A stretch of DNA of 7,646 bases from an uncultured Desulfobacterales bacterium (GTDB taxonomy: Bacteria; Desulfobacterota; Desulfobacteria; Desulfobacterales; UBA11574). This document shows, in pieces, positions 1-6,460 of this stretch; the stretch's first letter is position 1; every line of letters starts with the position of its first letter. A model generated the notes under the pieces. That model was not told the origin of the DNA and ran no database searches. It worked only from the letters and a program-made list of their open reading frames with translations. Location of the stretch: assembly GCA_937925895.1 (NCBI GenBank), contig CALANC010000294.1:1-7646 (forward strand), written 5' to 3'. A program made the position numbers and the translations under genes.

Positions 1-1
1 T

Positions 2-814
2 CAAATTAGTATTACTGACATAAGAGATATGGATGCCATTAAATTTCTTGTGAAGAAAAAAGATATAATTTTTAATCTTGCGGGTCAGGTCAGTCACAAC
101 GATAGTATGGACAATCCCTATCTAGATGCAGATATAAATTATCGCGGCCAGTTGAATGTACTTGAAAATGTCAAGAGATACAATCCAGAGGCGGTAATAT
201 TACACGCAGGATCCCGCTTGCAATTCGGCAGATTGAACAAAATACCTGTTGATGAAAAACAACCATTAAGGCCCAGAACTCCTTACGCATTAAATAAAAC
301 TGCGGCAGAAAATATGTATTTATTTTATTACAATATCTGCAATATTCCTTGTATAATATTTAGAATTGCAAATCCATATGGCCCACGGTCGCAGATGAAA
401 CATTCCAAATACTCAATGATCAACTGGTTCATACGACAAGCAATTGAAGGGAACACGATTAAGATATTTGGAGACGGTGAACAGATCCGCGATTATATCT
501 ATGTGAGTGATCTTGCTGATGCCTTTTTACGTGCTTCTGTGACTGAGAAATGCATTGGAGAATTTTATAATGTGGGTTCAGGAGTTGGAACAAAATTCAA
601 AGACATGGTCAAGACGGTTATAGACACCGTTGGTAACGGCAAACTGGAATTTGTACCCTGGCCGAAAAATTATATCAATGTTGAAACCGGTGACTATGTC
701 ACCGATATAAAGAAATTATACGATGCAACAAAATGGAAACCTTCAACGGATTTGAAGACCGGCATCAACAAAACTTTCCAATACTATGATAAATACAAAT
801 CATATTATTGGTGA
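2..814 (+). CDS. NAD(P)-dependent nucleotide-sugar epimerase/dehydratase (extended SDR), 5'-truncated
   Basis: Extended short-chain dehydrogenase of the GalE/dTDP-glucose dehydratase superfamily, which interconverts NDP-sugars in the cytoplasm. The reading frame is open from base 2, before the first visible ATG at 29. The codons before that ATG read like the family (ITDIRD, the end of a Rossmann strand), so the gene starts outside the window and its TGxxGFxG nucleotide-binding motif is missing. Counting from the ATG at 29, NLAGQ (16-20) follows the cofactor fold, GSRLQFG (61-67) carries the catalytic Ser62, YALNK (86-90) gives the Tyr-Lys pair, FRIANPYGPR (111-120) is the usual sugar-binding strand, and RDYIYVSDLADA (154-165) and NVGSG (181-185) are standard C-domain motifs. 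The usual SSxxVYG is replaced by GSRLQFG. Substrate specificity is not determinable. It is AT-richer than the two genes that follow. The family call is secure; the reaction (epimerase or dehydratase) is open. Confidence 0.92.
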   Translation, partial: QISITDIRDMDAIKFLVKKKDIIFNLAGQVSHNDSMDNPYLDADINYRGQLNVLENVKRYNPEAVILHAGSRLQFGRLNKIPVDEKQPLRPRTPYALNKTAAENMYLFYYNICNIPCIIFRIANPYGPRSQMKHSKYSMINWFIRQAIEGNTIKIFGDGEQIRDYIYVSDLADAFLRASVTEKCIGEFYNVGSGVGTKFKDMVKTVIDTVGNGKLEFVPWPKNYINVETGDYVTDIKKLYDATKWKPSTDLKTGINKTFQYYDKYKSYYW

Positions 815-956
815 GTCATCCCCAGAGAAAAAGTGTCAATACAAAACTTCTGTAATGATTTAGACATTAACTGCTCGTATTGGGAATTCGGAGAGATTTC
901 AACTTTCGAATGACCATATCTTCCATAATTAATTTACAGCCAAAGAAACTCAAACG
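815..956. other. Intergenic gap between epimerase and GT39 gene
   Basis: These 142 bases hold no convincing gene. There is no strong -35/-10 pair and no GC-rich hairpin followed by a T run, so neither a promoter nor a terminator can be called. A short ATG frame beginning at 910 (34 codons) runs into the start of the next gene in a different frame and looks like chance. The gap is long compared with the junctions at 2708 and 7600, so a separate transcription start for the GT39 gene is possible but not shown. Confidence 0.6.
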
Positions 957-2711
957 TTGCGAGAAAAAGAAAATACCGGTTTTGATAGAACCGGATGGCT
1001 CCTGTCAGCCATAGGGTTAGGATTATTAGCTCCTCTTTTCGTTTATCAAGGTGTGATATTGGGTGGCGATGATGTGCTTTATGCTCGGTTGGCAGCAGAT
1101 ATGGCAGCGGGAAATCCTACTTTCGGCATTAACACACATACTTATCGTTTGGGTTTTATTGCTCCATTAGCAGGATTGTACGCAGCCTTTGGTATCCAAG
1201 ATTGGACAACCGTCGCTTTCCCAGTACTATGCACCCTGCTTGCTGTATTTTTAGCTGCCTATGCGGCAAATAGGTTATATGGCCGCACAGCCGCTGCCTG
1301 GGCAGCACTTTTATGCGGGCTTAACCCAACTCTGTTCAGAAACGGTTTGGCAACCATGCCGGATATTCCGGCCGGTTTTTTCTATGGCTTGTTCGTTGTG
1401 GGCTGGTTGTTGCTGGTGGCGAATCGTGTCCGAAAAAGGCGCATTTGGGCATTCACCGCAGGTTTAGCCTGTGCTTGGGCGATGGCCACTCGTATCAGTA
1501 TAGCCCCGATGGTTGCTCTGACCCTGCTGGGGTTTTTAGTCCTAGGCTGGCGAAGATCCGCTTTGCGAGAATTTCCTCTATTTTATTTTCTTTTAGGCGG
1601 CTGTCTTGTGGGTATACCGTTTCTTCTGTCCCTTTGGTGGTACACGGGTACACCTTTGTATTTTTTAGATGCAGCCCAGGGGGGGTATAATGCTGAGGGT
1701 GCTCCCTGGCTGAAACCATTAGAAGGATTACGCTTATGGGCCAGATTATCAGGATTATCCATCCTCAAGGCTTCGGTTGAGGGTTATCTGTTCGCAGTCT
1801 TTCCAATAATTGTAGCTATGATGACACTCGGAAGGGACTGCAGTGTGGCAGATACCCGTGACATTCACAAACATCTCTTGCTTGCCATCATCTCGCCTTT
1901 GTTGATTTTAAGTCATTTTTCGACCAGTTTTTCGCATTGGTACCCGGTCCACCTGGATCTTCGTTTTGGATGTGCGATTGTTATCCCGACTGCAATATTG
2001 GTCGCGGGCGCTTGTGAAAACTTTGCAAAATTTCGGTTTGCCCGTTTGACGAAGCTTTCCATGCTTTTTGCCTTATTGCTTTCCGTGTTTTTTTCGGTAA
2101 TCGGTTTTTTGCAGCATAATCTATGGGCAATCATGGGTGCAGGAGCATCCTTAGTCGTTAGTATATCGCTTATGCAGTCACAACGCTGGCCTAAATGCAT
2201 ATTGCCCTCTTTGATAGTGATAATTTTATCACTAAACTGGTGGTATTACACCATTCATGATTACAAGGGGCTGATGGCAGGTAACACAAAGATGCGGCTC
2301 GAGGCAGAAGCTTTACCATGGGATCCCAATATCCCGATTCTCACAGATAATGCTACTGCGCAATATCTTCCGTATTTAAATGCTTTTATGGCAGAGCCGA
2401 AAGTTGCCCGTTGGAGAGGTGAGGGAGAAATAAGTCCGCCTTTTCAGTGGGTTGATCAACGCGATACTCCCTGGCCGGGGAAGTATCTTTTGGTGTGGTT
2501 CCCGCAGCGTGCTTACGCCCAAACAAGACGCTGGGGAGGAAATGTTCCACAATGGGTTTTAAACGAAGTTGCTCAAGGGAAGCTTTTTCATCAATTCCAA
2601 TATGAAACTGCTGGGTCAACTCATAATGTATTTGATCACACCAAGACTCAGACCAACGAATATAGAACATGGCCACAAGCTGGAATTTATCTGATCGATG
2701 GAGAATCGTGA
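957..2711 (+). CDS. GT39/ArnT-like polytopic membrane glycosyltransferase, probable TTG start
   Basis: Integral membrane glycosyltransferase of the GT-C fold (PMT/ArnT-like, GT39/GT83 group). Family members transfer a sugar from a polyprenyl-phosphate donor to lipid, glycan or protein on the outer face of the cytoplasmic membrane. The 584-residue protein has roughly 11-13 hydrophobic segments, the first at about 13-32. It is followed by the acidic loop motif GGDDVLYARLA (36-45, Asp38/Asp39), which matches the catalytic D/E-rich first loop. A second conserved acidic motif, MPDIP, lies at 134-138, and a WYPVHLDLRF segment (328-337) sits in a later loop. Residues from about 445 form a soluble C-terminal domain. 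The start is TTG: an in-frame TAA lies at 930-932, and the next ATG (codon 49) would remove helix 1 and the DD motif. The ribosome site is weak (AAAGAAA). It overlaps the methyltransferase by four bases. Acceptor and donor are unknown. Confidence 0.85.
   Translation: MREKENTGFDRTGWLLSAIGLGLLAPLFVYQGVILGGDDVLYARLAADMAAGNPTFGINTHTYRLGFIAPLAGLYAAFGIQDWTTVAFPVLCTLLAVFLAAYAANRLYGRTAAAWAALLCGLNPTLFRNGLATMPDIPAGFFYGLFVVGWLLLVANRVRKRRIWAFTAGLACAWAMATRISIAPMVALTLLGFLVLGWRRSALREFPLFYFLLGGCLVGIPFLLSLWWYTGTPLYFLDAAQGGYNAEGAPWLKPLEGLRLWARLSGLSILKASVEGYLFAVFPIIVAMMTLGRDCSVADTRDIHKHLLLAIISPLLILSHFSTSFSHWYPVHLDLRFGCAIVIPTAILVAGACENFAKFRFARLTKLSMLFALLLSVFFSVIGFLQHNLWAIMGAGASLVVSISLMQSQRWPKCILPSLIVIILSLNWWYYTIHDYKGLMAGNTKMRLEAEALPWDPNIPILTDNATAQYLPYLNAFMAEPKVARWRGEGEISPPFQWVDQRDTPWPGKYLLVWFPQRAYAQTRRWGGNVPQWVLNEVAQGKLFHQFQYETAGSTHNVFDHTKTQTNEYRTWPQAGIYLIDGES
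2697..2710 (+). promoter_or_regulatory. Ribosome site and GTG start overlapping upstream stop (GTGA)
   Basis: GGAG at 2700-2703 lies four bases before a GTG at 2708. The GTG shares the bases GTGA with the TGA stop of the GT39 gene (2709-2711). This stop-start overlap is typical of translational coupling. It supports 2708 as the methyltransferase start rather than the ATG at 2669, which would create a 43-base overlap and add 13 residues that look like out-of-frame GT39 sequence. GGAG is the best Shine-Dalgarno match at any start in the window, although its spacing is short. Confidence 0.6.
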
Positions 2712-3490
2712 GCGGAATTTCCAAACGGCAACTGAAAGCTCCTGACTTTGCGAAAGCGCGGTATAATAAGGCCATGCGCAAGATTTGGCCATGGCCAATC
2801 GTTTTGCTGGAAGAAATTGCGGCATCGCTGAATGATCTGCCCGGCGGTTTATGGCTGGATGCCGGTTGTGGAGAAGGACAACTGGCCGACTTGATTGGAA
2901 AGCATAGGCAGCTTCTGGGTCTGGATCTAGATAGCACGCGGCTTATTCGTGCCAAAACACATCCTTATCTTTCTGTCGTTCAGGGTTCAGTCACTTCTTT
3001 GCCTCTTGAACAAGAAAGTTTAAGCGGGATTATATGTATTGAGACTCTTGAACACATTTTGGATATGAAGATGGTCCTAAAAGAATTCTACCGTTGTCTG
3101 CGCCCCGGTGGATATCTCCTGATCAGCATGCCATCTGTGACTCTCCGCAGCCTCTGGCAAATGAATCGTGCAAAGAGGCCGGTTTACTGCTCTCTCCAGG
3201 AACACATTCGCGAACTTTCATCTGTTCCAATCTCAGGATTTCCAAATCGCTTTAGGACATGGGAATGGCTGGAAAGAGGTATGTCCGAATCTGGCTTTAA
3301 AAAGATACGACAAGGAGGGGTTGGGTATTTATTTCCGATGTGGAACGGAAAGCTGACCTGGCTGGAGCATATCATGAATCTTGTATACCGAGAAAGAATC
3401 AATAAATTAATCGGAAAACTACCAGTAGTTCGAAATTATCCTTACTACTGTTTTTACTTGTTTCGTAGGAAAATTATAAACATTTCTTGA
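2708..3490 (+). CDS. Class I SAM-dependent methyltransferase
   Basis: Cytoplasmic methyltransferase with the seven-strand Rossmann fold (Methyltransf_11/23-like), using S-adenosylmethionine. With the GTG start it has 260 residues. Motif I is LDAGCGEG (50-57). GLDLD (71-75) supplies the acidic residue at the end of strand 2 that normally holds the SAM ribose. GSVTSLPL (93-100) is the adenine-contact region, IETLEHI (111-117) is the motif after strand 4, and LRPGGYLLISMP (131-142) is the usual post-motif segment. The C-terminal third, rich in aromatic and basic residues, has no recognisable domain and probably forms the acceptor site. Because it overlaps the GT39 gene and sits in a glycan cluster, a sugar or lipid-linked glycan O-methyltransferase is the natural guess, but small-molecule or quinone methyltransferases share the same motifs. 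Its 5' half is the most GC-rich part sampled. The family is certain; the substrate is not. Confidence 0.88.
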   Translation: MSGISKRQLKAPDFAKARYNKAMRKIWPWPIVLLEEIAASLNDLPGGLWLDAGCGEGQLADLIGKHRQLLGLDLDSTRLIRAKTHPYLSVVQGSVTSLPLEQESLSGIICIETLEHILDMKMVLKEFYRCLRPGGYLLISMPSVTLRSLWQMNRAKRPVYCSLQEHIRELSSVPISGFPNRFRTWEWLERGMSESGFKKIRQGGVGYLFPMWNGKLTWLEHIMNLVYRERINKLIGKLPVVRNYPYYCFYLFRRKIINIS

Positions 3491-3729
3491 AGAGCTTGAA
3501 AAAAAAATGAGAAATCTCCGATCGTAATATGGCTAATTGCTCGTAAGCAAAACCAATCAATAAGGCAACAATTCAAGCTTGGCTAACGGGCTCATTTATG
3601 ATTCCTGGACTATTTCCTAATGCAGCAAGAGTGTACTCAGTGTCTTGGCTTTCTGTGCTTCTAGTGTTTGATGAGTCTAAACTTTTCAGCCAACCCGTAC
3701 CTGCAGTGAATTAAAGTACTCGCAAAAAA
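3491..3729. other. Intergenic region with possible gene remnant
   Basis: This is the longest gap in the window at 239 bases. One + strand frame is open for 55 codons (3547-3711), ending at TAA 3712-3714. It includes an ATG at 3598 that would give a 38-residue hydrophobic-leaning peptide starting MIPGLFPNAARVYSVSWLSV. It lacks a clear ribosome site and I do not recognise it. A five-base stem with four-base loop (TTGCT-CGTA-AGCAA, 3537-3550) is too weak to be a terminator and has no T run. No confident promoter is visible. The 3' end holds one copy of a 13-base repeat, listed separately. Confidence 0.4.
3706..3718 (+). repeat. 13-base direct repeat, copy 1, upstream of flippase
   Basis: GTGAATTAAAGTA occurs here and again, identically, at 5217-5229. 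This copy ends 11 bases before the flippase ATG. The bases between copy and start are not conserved apart from being A-rich. It may be a shared leader or translation-initiation element, or chance. The TAA inside it (3712-3714) closes the upstream open frame. Confidence 0.5.
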
Positions 3730-5178
3730 ATGAATGATAACTTTTCACTCCAAACCAGGGTAGTTAGAGGAGGGTTTTGGATAAGCTTAGGTTTTGCCTC
3801 ACAACAAGGCCTATCAGTTTTGCGAACTTTCGTGCTCGCCCGCCTATTAACTCCTGAAGATTTTGGAGTGATTGGGTTGACTGTTCTTATTCTTTTTGCC
3901 GGCAATATTCTGACAGAGTTGAATATCGGAAGTGCGCTGATACAAAAACCAAATCTTTCCGAGCGCTTTAAGCATACTGCTTGGAGCTTTTCACTGCTGA
4001 GAGGAATAATTCTGGCAGCAGGACTTATTGGGCTATCGCCATGTATTGCTGGAATGTTGAATTACCCGGAATTGGAACGCTATTTACGGATAGGATCTAT
4101 AAATTTTTTGTTGATTTCTATTCCGACCGTGCCGCTATCTCTTTTAATGCGGCATTTAAAGTATAAAAAGCGCGTGTTGTTGGATATTGCTCGTGAAATA
4201 GTTACGGTTGCTCTATCCATCTCTTTGGCGTTATGGCTTCGCAGTGCATGGGCTCTCTTATTAGGTCTTCTGGCCGGTCAATTCATTGTAGCAGGTGGTA
4301 TTTGGTTTATTAGCGATTATAAACCCCTGTGGGTTTTCGATCGGAAATCGTTCGCAGAGCTATGGAAGTTTGGAATACCTCTGTATATAAGCGGCCTGAT
4401 AACCTATTTAGTAACGCGCGGTGATGACCTGGTGGTCAGCAAACTGCGAGGCATTTCTGTGTTAGGCCAATATCAGGTTGTGTTCAACATTGCGGAGATG
4501 TTGACTCGAGGGTTAAGTGATGTAGTTGCCAGGGTTGTATTTCCTGCCTATTCTATAATTGCAGGCGAAGGGCGAGATTTAGGGGATGGATTTTCTAAGG
4601 TCTGGAGCGTATTAGTCCTTTTGCTTTTACCCATTTGTGGCATAGTGGTGGTTTTTCCTTCTGAAATAATCAATATCCTCCTGGGAAATCAATGGTTAAG
4701 TGCTGCTCCGGCCCTGACGTTGCTTATCGTTGGAGAATCAATACGTGCGTTGTGTGTCCCCTTTGGAACCATCATTTTAGCCAGTGGGAATACGGCTAAC
4801 TTGTCCCGCATAAAAATAATCGAAGTAATTATTTTTGGAACGCTCATTTTTCCTTTAACTGTTAGGTGGGGCATTGAAGGGGCTGCTGCATGCCTAATCA
4901 TTGTCTACACATTTACTCTATCAGGATCCATCTATATGGCCAACAAGGTTTCGCGCATACTGCGCCCATTAATCTCTGGGATTGGAGAGCCCTTATTAGG
5001 CACCATCGTTATAGCATTACTTGCTGGCCAGATTCCTAATCCAAATACGTGGATGACTATAGTTGTTGTAATGATATGGACATTAATCTGGGGAATATAT
5101 ATAGCCTTGCGGCATGGAGATCTTCTTTCCAAAATTTTTCTATCTTTACGACAGAATGTGGCATTTATCCAACAATAA
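3730..5178 (+). CDS. Wzx/WzxC-type polysaccharide flippase (MOP superfamily)
   Basis: Inner-membrane lipid-linked oligosaccharide flippase of the polysaccharide transporter family (Polysacc_synt, WzxC/TuaB-like), expected to move undecaprenyl-diphosphate-linked glycan to the outer face. The 482 residues are the usual size for the family. The N-terminus shows the typical opening: VVRGGFWISLGF (11-22), then LARLLTPEDFGVIGL (36-50), then an amphipathic segment with NIGSALIQ (65-72). About 12-14 hydrophobic segments run to about residue 460, with charged cytoplasmic loops such as MRHLKYKKR (140-148) and a TRGDDLVVSKLRG loop (229-241) typical of the second half. The start is ATG 3730. An in-frame TAA at 3712-3714 blocks extension, and the family N-terminus is already complete. 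There is no good Shine-Dalgarno site, only an A-rich leader. The gap before it suggests it may begin a transcription unit with the GT4 gene 59 bases downstream. Confidence 0.93.
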   Translation: MNDNFSLQTRVVRGGFWISLGFASQQGLSVLRTFVLARLLTPEDFGVIGLTVLILFAGNILTELNIGSALIQKPNLSERFKHTAWSFSLLRGIILAAGLIGLSPCIAGMLNYPELERYLRIGSINFLLISIPTVPLSLLMRHLKYKKRVLLDIAREIVTVALSISLALWLRSAWALLLGLLAGQFIVAGGIWFISDYKPLWVFDRKSFAELWKFGIPLYISGLITYLVTRGDDLVVSKLRGISVLGQYQVVFNIAEMLTRGLSDVVARVVFPAYSIIAGEGRDLGDGFSKVWSVLVLLLLPICGIVVVFPSEIINILLGNQWLSAAPALTLLIVGESIRALCVPFGTIILASGNTANLSRIKIIEVIIFGTLIFPLTVRWGIEGAAACLIIVYTFTLSGSIYMANKVSRILRPLISGIGEPLLGTIVIALLAGQIPNPNTWMTIVVVMIWTLIWGIYIALRHGDLLSKIFLSLRQNVAFIQQ

Positions 5179-5193
5179 ACTAAAGGGTTTATT
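5174..5193 (+). other. AT-rich hairpin spanning the flippase stop codon
   Basis: A perfect 7-base inverted repeat, AATAAAC (5174-5180) and GTTTATT (5187-5193), encloses a 6-base loop. The flippase TAA (5176-5178) lies inside the left arm. The stem has only one G-C pair and no T tract follows, so it is a poor intrinsic terminator. It might be a minor mRNA structure at the junction, or chance. Confidence 0.25.
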
Positions 5194-5216
5194 AGCGGCA
5201 GTATTATTATTACAAG

Positions 5217-5229
5217 GTGAATTAAAGTA
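5217..5229 (+). repeat. 13-base direct repeat, copy 2, upstream of GT4 gene
   Basis: This is an exact second copy of the GTGAATTAAAGTA seen at 3706-3718, here ending 8 bases before the GT4 ATG at 5238. It lies in a 59-base gap between flippase and GT4. AAGGTGA (5214-5220), which overlaps its left end, resembles part of a Shine-Dalgarno sequence but is too far from the ATG for normal use. Confidence 0.5.
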
Positions 5230-5237
5230 AAAAACCC

Positions 5238-6425
5238 ATGAGGATTATTTATCTAGCTTTAATAGAAATTGATATATCCAATGCTTGCTTGATCCATAGC
5301 CGTGAGATTGTAGAACAGATGGCGGCTCACGGACATGAAGTACATGTAGTATTGCCACGCCCTTTGCGAAAGCAGGCTTGGAAAAATGTTGAGCACATTT
5401 GGATACGATTTTGGGGCTTTGATCGCATACGTCAAACTGCTTTCTTTCTGGAAAGTTCTCTGCGAATCCTCTGGGCCTATTTCAAAAAACAATTTGATGC
5501 TCTTTATATTCGTGAAATGAGAGAAAAATCGTTGTTAATAAAATTCCTGCATTTACTAAAAATCCCTTTTTTTATTGAAGTTAATGGGTGGTTGGTAAAG
5601 GACTTAATGATAGCAGGAGCAGATACCAAAAATATTTTAGCAGCAGAGAAATACCAGCGATTATTATTTAAAAATTCAGCAGGTATCATTGCTAGTGAGG
5701 TTGGAAATGCTGATCTCGTAGCAAAAACATATAAGATTCCATTCCACCATATACATATTCGAAGATTAGGTGCAAAAAGTTATAACTTTGAAAACTGTGA
5801 TAAGAAAAAGGCACGAAAACAACTTGGATTGCCACTAAATTCTAAAATCATTTTCTTTGCCGGGAGTTTTCACCAACATCATGATTTGCAAACTCTTGTC
5901 GAAGCTTTTTTGTATTTAAGTAAGAAGTGCCCAGAAAGTGTTCTATTAATGGTCGGTACCGGAGAGCAATTTTCTGTTATTCAGAAAAAAATTCCAAATT
6001 CTATATTGGGTAACCGAGTGATACTTACAGGTGTGAAACCTTATGAGGAAATGCCAATGTGGTTGCGTACGGCCGATATCGCAGTCCTTCCTCTTACCGC
6101 TGAAAAAGTTAAGGAACAAAATGGCTGTTTTGCTTTGAAACTATGGGAGTATATGGCGGCAGGTTTGCCCGTGGTTGCCACTGACTTGTCCAATACGGCA
6201 AGTTCCGACCTTCTTTCCGATAAGGCCCTGCTTGTTACACCTGACAATCCAAAAGCCATGGGTAATGCTATTCTTCGATTGATAGAAGATACTGAGCTTA
6301 GAAAAAAATTGTCTATTGCTGGAAAATCTTATGTAATAATAGCTCGATCCTGGCAGAAGGCTGCAAAGGATACTCTTGATTTCATGGCTGAACGATTGAA
6401 AGCCTGGCACCTAGAAAATTTATAA
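5238..6425 (+). CDS. Family 4 (GT-B) glycosyltransferase
   Basis: Cytoplasmic or membrane-peripheral retaining glycosyltransferase of family GT4, using an NDP-sugar to extend a lipid-linked glycan. The 395 residues match the family's usual 350-420. The N-terminal Rossmann half (Glyco_transf_4-like) shows NACLIHSREIVEQMAAHGHEV (15-35), the acceptor-side helix with His20, and FFIEVNGW (111-118), a hallmark of GT4 enzymes. The C-terminal half (Glycos_transf_1) begins near IIFFAGSFHQHHDL (204-217), has MVGTGEQ (238-244) and the donor-binding segment FALKLWEYMAAGLPVVAT (298-315), in which Glu304 corresponds to the conserved ribose-binding acid. The ATG at 5238 gives the expected first beta strand, RIIYLAL. 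Upstream is only an A-rich stretch and the 13-base repeat. It lies 35 bases before the acyltransferase and likely shares its transcript. Sugar specificity cannot be inferred. It is AT-rich compared with the GT39 and methyltransferase genes. Confidence 0.92.
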   Translation: MRIIYLALIEIDISNACLIHSREIVEQMAAHGHEVHVVLPRPLRKQAWKNVEHIWIRFWGFDRIRQTAFFLESSLRILWAYFKKQFDALYIREMREKSLLIKFLHLLKIPFFIEVNGWLVKDLMIAGADTKNILAAEKYQRLLFKNSAGIIASEVGNADLVAKTYKIPFHHIHIRRLGAKSYNFENCDKKKARKQLGLPLNSKIIFFAGSFHQHHDLQTLVEAFLYLSKKCPESVLLMVGTGEQFSVIQKKIPNSILGNRVILTGVKPYEEMPMWLRTADIAVLPLTAEKVKEQNGCFALKLWEYMAAGLPVVATDLSNTASSDLLSDKALLVTPDNPKAMGNAILRLIEDTELRKKLSIAGKSYVIIARSWQKAAKDTLDFMAERLKAWHLENL

Positions 6426-6460
6426 TAACACTTCATATTCATTCTAATAATTTTGATAAG

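Noticed and set aside
941..956. Partial resemblance (GAAACTCAA) to the JUMPstart element of polysaccharide operons
   Set aside because: Only about nine bases match, the GGGCGGTAGCGTG part is missing, and it sits directly on the start codon rather than far upstream.
910..1014. 34-codon ATG frame running into the GT39 start
   Set aside because: No ribosome site or recognisable protein; it overlaps the GT39 first helix in another frame and is explained by chance, except as a possible sign of an indel noted under findings.
2669..2707. ATG at 2669 as the methyltransferase start
   Set aside because: It would overlap the GT39 gene by 43 bases, and its extra 13 residues show no family resemblance; GTG 2708 has GGAG upstream and a classic GTGA overlap.
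1913..2955. Long antisense frames opposite the GT39 and methyltransferase genes (1913-2200 and 2386-2955, - strand)
   Set aside because: Compositionally odd translations without motifs, lying wholly opposite well-supported genes; shadows of the coding strand.
3537..3550. TTGCT-CGTA-AGCAA hairpin after the methyltransferase as a terminator
   Set aside because: Stem of five pairs with no following T run; too weak to call.
3547..3729. N-terminal extension of the flippase through the upstream open frame
   Set aside because: An in-frame TAA at 3712-3714 separates them and the flippase already has a complete family N-terminus.
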